Source: Lingula anatina (Eukaryota > Brachiopoda > Lingulata > Lingulida > Lingulidae). From it: a DNA stretch of 37,270 nt. Positions 33,339-37,270 of this stretch are shown piece after piece. How positions within the stretch are numbered: the stretch's first letter is position 1; each line of letters opens with the position of its first letter. The translations under genes and the position numbers were made by a program. Below the pieces are notes generated by a model. The model had not been told where the DNA came from. It ran no database searches and saw only the letters and a program-made list of their open reading frames with translations. Location: assembly GCF_001039355.2 (NCBI RefSeq), contig NW_019775652.1, positions 51,264-88,533 on the forward strand, in the 5' to 3' direction.

Positions 33339-33394
<56 letters not shown>
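33336..33394. repeat. (CT)n(CA)n microsatellite
   Basis: About 10 CT units run directly into about 20 CA units, then degenerate CGCACGGACGCACAC. Confidence 0.95.
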
Positions 33395-33396
<2 letters not shown>

Positions 33397-34105
33397 GGAC
33401 GCACACATGCACACATACATCAGAATACGAAGGCCCCAGCAAGCATACAGACAACTAGGCCCAAGTGTTCAGCTCAGTTTAATTCCACGCCGTTGTGACA
33501 TAAATTAAGGCAAAGATAAACCCTGGCAATGGTAATGATTAAATTCCCCCATTTTCTCCGGTTTATTACACCGCCGCAATAAAGTACATCACAACGAAAT
33601 AACAGAAAATGCAGAAATCTAATTTCCTGTCCATGCACTGAAAGGACTTGTAGTAGTTATATGTCTTTGCACCGTTATATTTACTCAGTATACTTCTTTA
33701 TCGAGCTTATTCGATACGTATTGTCTTGATACACTGTTACGACTTACATGGGTGTATTCATATACTTCCACTTTAATTTACGACCGCACAACTCATCAAG
33801 TGTGCTGATGTTATTAATTGATTCTTTTCAATTGAAAGATTAGCATACGGATTGATGACAGATCACGACTGATGCAAAATGATGGTAACTGCATCATAGT
33901 GAAAAAAATGTTCTACAAGCCCGTCGGTCTAGACCTCTGTTTTAGAAAAGGATCCTCGAAAACTGAATTTCAGCGTTGCAAAATCAGCATAAAAATTTTA
34001 AGATATACATGTACTTATTTTAACAAATCTTGATAACACACCTCGGAAAGTAACATAAGTTTGCCTACAGAAATTTGTAAAGATAAAGGCCCATGCCAGC
34101 TAATA

Positions 34106-34141
34106 TTTTGGGCAGCAACGTGGAAACCGCAATAAGACCAC
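34106..34141. repeat. 36-bp dispersed direct repeat, copy 1
   Basis: Contains GGGCAGCAACGTGG then AAACCGCAATAAGACCAC. It differs from the copy at 34622-34657 at two positions. Confidence 0.8.
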
Positions 34142-34621
34142 CTCTAGGGTAGAACCCCTCTTTGTGAGAAGAAATGGTCGATTAGCAGACAGCCTGAAAT
34201 CCTGTTATTGCTCCCTTCTAGACATTAACAGGTGTATTGATAATGACTTAAGGGAGGTGACTTAAGGGAACCATAATATATCATGGCAATCATGTACGGC
34301 ACTAGAACCGTTGATTAATGCCATATTTTCGGTGAACAGTTCAGCAGTACAGTGCTCACTGTGAATGTTTGATAAGAAGCTTGTCAGGTTAGAAAAGACG
34401 CAGATCATGCGAAGTACACTTATATTCTGTTTCCATGACTGATTAAGAAACCAAAGTAGTAGGAATGGATGTGGCGTTTCAAATTGCAAGAAAGTCCGTG
34501 TTTAAACTGATTAAGCGGTCTTCTTTTCATGTAGGGTCCGCCATATCTGAGCCTTGAACCAGTTGATACACGGATCTTCTATTCTGAATGGCCCCTATGA
34601 GTACGTTTTCCACACAGTTCT

Positions 34622-34657
34622 TTTTGGGCAGCAACGTGGAAACCGCAGTAAGGCCAC
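34622..34657. repeat. 36-bp dispersed direct repeat, copy 2
   Basis: Contains GGGCAGCAACGTGG then AAACCGCAGTAAGGCCAC, 516 bp from copy 1 in the same orientation. It lies about 60 bp before a 23-A tract, so it could be part of a short retrotransposed sequence. Confidence 0.8.
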
Positions 34658-34715
34658 ACTTTTTTATTTTTATGGATGACATCCTGCGCGCGCACCGATT
34701 TTCGTCCGTTCTCCG

Positions 34716-34738
34716 AAAAAAAAAAAAAAAAAAAAAAA
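34716..34738. repeat. A23 homopolymer
   Basis: Uninterrupted run of 23 A after TTCTCCG. It may be a retrotransposition tail of the unit ending here. Confidence 0.85.
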
Positions 34739-35696
34739 CTCACCCCCAACGAAGTCGGTTGTCGCAAACGTCCTTATTGAATTTTGCCGAAAAATGAGCT
34801 TTCTGTGCATGCGTATTATCACCACGTGGAAAATGGCAGCTTTGCCGTCAAATTCATCTCTAGGATTAGTCAAATTACACGACAATTAAAGTCATAAAGA
34901 GGACGGAGGCCGTCGTTTTGTATTGGTATGCCATTGATATTGGGCATGGAGATATCACCTTTCTATAATTATACGAAAGGCTGGCGGCGGCCAGCGATTA
35001 TCACCTGGAAAATTTCAGTGACATTCTGTCCAAAGCAGCACATGTTTTTTGTAGTGAAAACAGGGTTGACAAGGTGTGGGGAACCCCTTTAGGCCATCCC
35101 GGGTACCCACATTACATAAAATTACCCTTTATAAGATAACCCTAGGAGTTTGGGCACAATGGGCTCACATCTTTGGATAACGCTATCTGTAATACTGCTA
35201 CAGAGATTCCCAGGTTCCTTGTATTAAATTCTGCACACGGAAAAGAATGAAACGACTCCATGTTGTAACTCCAACAGAATATATTTTGCTACACTAAAAG
35301 TTACATGATACAAGTATGACTTCTCTCTCCTCCTGTCTCTACATATTGCTCTCCCCCATAGATTTAAGTTCACAGATTTTTATGCTAAACTTTATCAGTT
35401 AAACTGTACATCACATAACTTAAAAACTGATTGGTTACTTCATACACAAGTCCACTCCTCCTGGTGGTCACCGTTAATAACTCCCTGTAATCAAACTCTA
35501 ACAGATTACTGGCTTTGAAACAAAGGACATTAAAATTTGAACTGCAAGGTGTGAAGTATTATCTGAAGCTACTTATACGACATGGCTTCCCATGTATGAA
35601 TTTTATCAAACAATGGCTTCCTCTGATTGAGTTAATACAACATTATGTATAAAGTTTTAAAAGTACTAATTACACTTTTTTCTATACTGTGGTTCC

Positions 35697-35820
35697 TGAC
35701 AAAGAGCGTCGAGGTATTTGGTGGGCTGAAGGTCGGACAGGCCACCCGACAGTTGACAAAACAGCATTGACCGAAATGACTTTTAATAGATTTGATAGTA
35801 TTAAGCATATCTTTGCATGA
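35697..35820 (+). pseudogene. Possible piggyBac-type transposase remnant
   Basis: One open stretch reads VPDKERRGIWWAEGRTGHP then TVDKTALTEMTFNRFDSIKH, ending at a TGA. The spacing of an R..(Y/W)W segment, a basic turn and M(T/S).(N/D)RF..I resembles the N-terminal part of piggyBac transposases. Only about 40 residues are readable, the rest is eroded and no catalytic Asp can be placed. Tentative. Confidence 0.3.
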
Positions 35821-36651
35821 TTTTTTAACATTTCTGTGAAGTGTTCATAATGCTTTAATATTCTGAGAGCACATATATGGCCTCGTTATTCACACGACAA
35901 TATTCAGGTATTCAGAATGGCTTTCATTGTAACGGGACTATTGGGGATTATGTATTTAGAAAATAATAACAAATAATCCGAGAATCATCACAAGAATAGA
36001 GAAAATCCAAAAGAACTGAAGTATGAAGTACGTATCAGAACATAGATACAAGATCTATGTAGACTGAATGCCATGCTATTCTCTGTGCTTTGTTTGCGCC
36101 CACCCTCGCTATGCATTGTACCCATGTACATGATTTTAGAAAAAAATTATTTGTAATCAGCAATATTGAACAATAGTGTATATTTACTTGACTGTCTCTA
36201 AAGACGCAGCTACAGTTATTCTCACATGTATCAAATGAGCTCATAACTAAGCAGTTTTGCGTGTTGAAATAAGGCGAAAAGCAAATCTGAAGTAATTGTT
36301 GTTCAAAGTTTTATCAGATGATGCTTGTCGGTAGAGATTCGCTCTGCATATTACCACATCGAGAGAGAACGATCAGAATGTTACATACATTTGCACATTT
36401 TATAACCTGTTGTTCATATGAGAACGAGCCAGCCACTATTTTTTGCACGAAATACTGTGCACTTTTGCTAATTATAGTGTTTGAATGAAATATATTAGCA
36501 ATTAACACGGCGCATTCGAATTAGTATTTTGTAGTTCGAAAAATGACGCCCGTTTTCGATAGATTTTGAAATCATGTATGAAAGTCTGAAGGTCCTGAAT
36601 ACTGAATACTGAATATATAGGCCTACAATAGATATATTTTTGTGTTTATAT

Positions 36652-36656
36652 TTGTG

Positions 36657-36691
<35 letters not shown>
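36652..36691. repeat. (TG)n microsatellite
   Basis: About 20 TG units with one TGCG interruption. Confidence 0.95.
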
Positions 36692-37245
36692 TTAACAAAG
36701 TACAATACGCCCTGATCCCGAATGAGCGTGCCTACCAGTATGAGTCACATATAATTACTATAGAAATATGGCATCATGGGTTTAACATATTTGTTTATTT
36801 TTGGTCATGTCTGTATGTAAAACAGTGTATCTATTAAATAAATTCCCTCCCGTTGCAGGCTTTGGCTACACCTACACAAGTTTTGACATTTGACATGAGA
36901 AATATAAAAAGTTGAATGTTGATCATATCTTGAATATCATGCCATTGTGGGATTCTTTCACCCACATGATACCTTCTACCTGCCTAAACACCTCATATAC
37001 GCTTTACCTCATATAAACTTGACTTCAAGAATTCATGTTCCAGGTCCTCTACCTAATCACCATCACGGAATGGGTACATTCCAAGTGCACTATTCTTAAA
37101 AAGAAAATAAAAAAAAAACGCTCTTGACCATATACATCAATTCAAAGTAGGGCTACCATGCACATGCATTTATAAAGTTAACTTTGGGTACAGCATATAG
37201 AATTCTCAAATGTAATAACAGGTACAGTATACAGATTTCCGAAGG

Positions 37246-37270
37246 TTATATATATATATATATATATATA
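37246..37270. repeat. (AT)n microsatellite at the right edge
   Basis: AT repeat continues past the window end; its full length is unknown. Confidence 0.95.

Larger units (their letters stand above)
28292..37270 (+). other. Probable intron 1 of the membrane-protein gene, runs off the window
   Basis: Starts with the GTAAGT donor. I found no exon with an acceptor in the needed phase that continues a membrane protein. 28320-29880, 30200-31850 and 32030-33330 hold nothing I recognise. A consensus CRE palindrome TGACGTCA lies at 30788-30795. Another gene on either strand cannot be excluded. Confidence 0.5.

Noticed and set aside
37045-37128. Possible exon after TTCCAG at the right end
   Set aside because: The frame runs quickly into Lys repeats and a stop, and the residues do not continue a membrane protein.
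1-37270. tRNA or rRNA genes
   Set aside because: No GGTTCGAATCC-type B box with a paired cloverleaf and no rRNA core words were seen on either strand by eye. A tRNAscan run would be decisive.

Overview
This is animal nuclear DNA. It is AT-rich, its genes are split by GT-AG introns, and it is full of microsatellites, minisatellites, small inverted-repeat transposons and decayed non-LTR retrotransposons. The intron structure, a Tx1/L1-like LINE and MITE-type elements common in marine invertebrate genomes point to an aquatic invertebrate. The sequence does not let me name a phylum. There is one ambiguous base, at 8067.

Left end (1-9225): two recognisable housekeeping genes lie head to head. eIF6 (ribosome anti-association and 60S maturation factor) runs leftward. 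Six coding exons can be read exactly, and only the last few codons fall off the left edge. LYRM4/ISD11 (mitochondrial Fe-S cluster assembly subunit) runs rightward in three exons. Their start codons are 194 bp apart, so they very probably share a bidirectional promoter. The large second LYRM4 intron holds two small MITEs, a 30-bp minisatellite and CA and TA microsatellites.

Middle (9226-26300): no host gene could be supported. The region is a patchwork of a diverged 187-bp tandem duplication, a broken Tx1/L1-like LINE split by a younger inverted-end element, several MITEs with target-site duplications, an oddly ordered inverted-repeat cluster, about 3 kb of decayed 85-bp satellite carrying two nested MITEs, a 0.9-kb block enriched in TTCGAA, a clean 33-bp minisatellite and a cluster of GCGCAA palindromes.

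Right end (26300-37270): one large 5' coding exon (519 codons, ATG at 26734) encodes a long polar, probably disordered N-terminal region followed by one membrane segment. It ends at a strong splice donor at 28291. I do not recognise the protein. No later exon could be identified, so 28292 to the window end is most simply its first intron. That stretch holds a CR1/Rex-like reverse transcriptase remnant, a relic of the element that split the LINE, a possible piggyBac remnant and more microsatellites.

I see no dedicated multi-gene system. The most unusual features are the decayed 85-bp satellite with its nested MITEs, the A-B-A'-B' inverted-repeat arrangement near 14.8 kb, the TTCGAA-rich block, the eIF6-LYRM4 divergent pair, the Glu at eIF6 position 235, and the unrecognised membrane protein.
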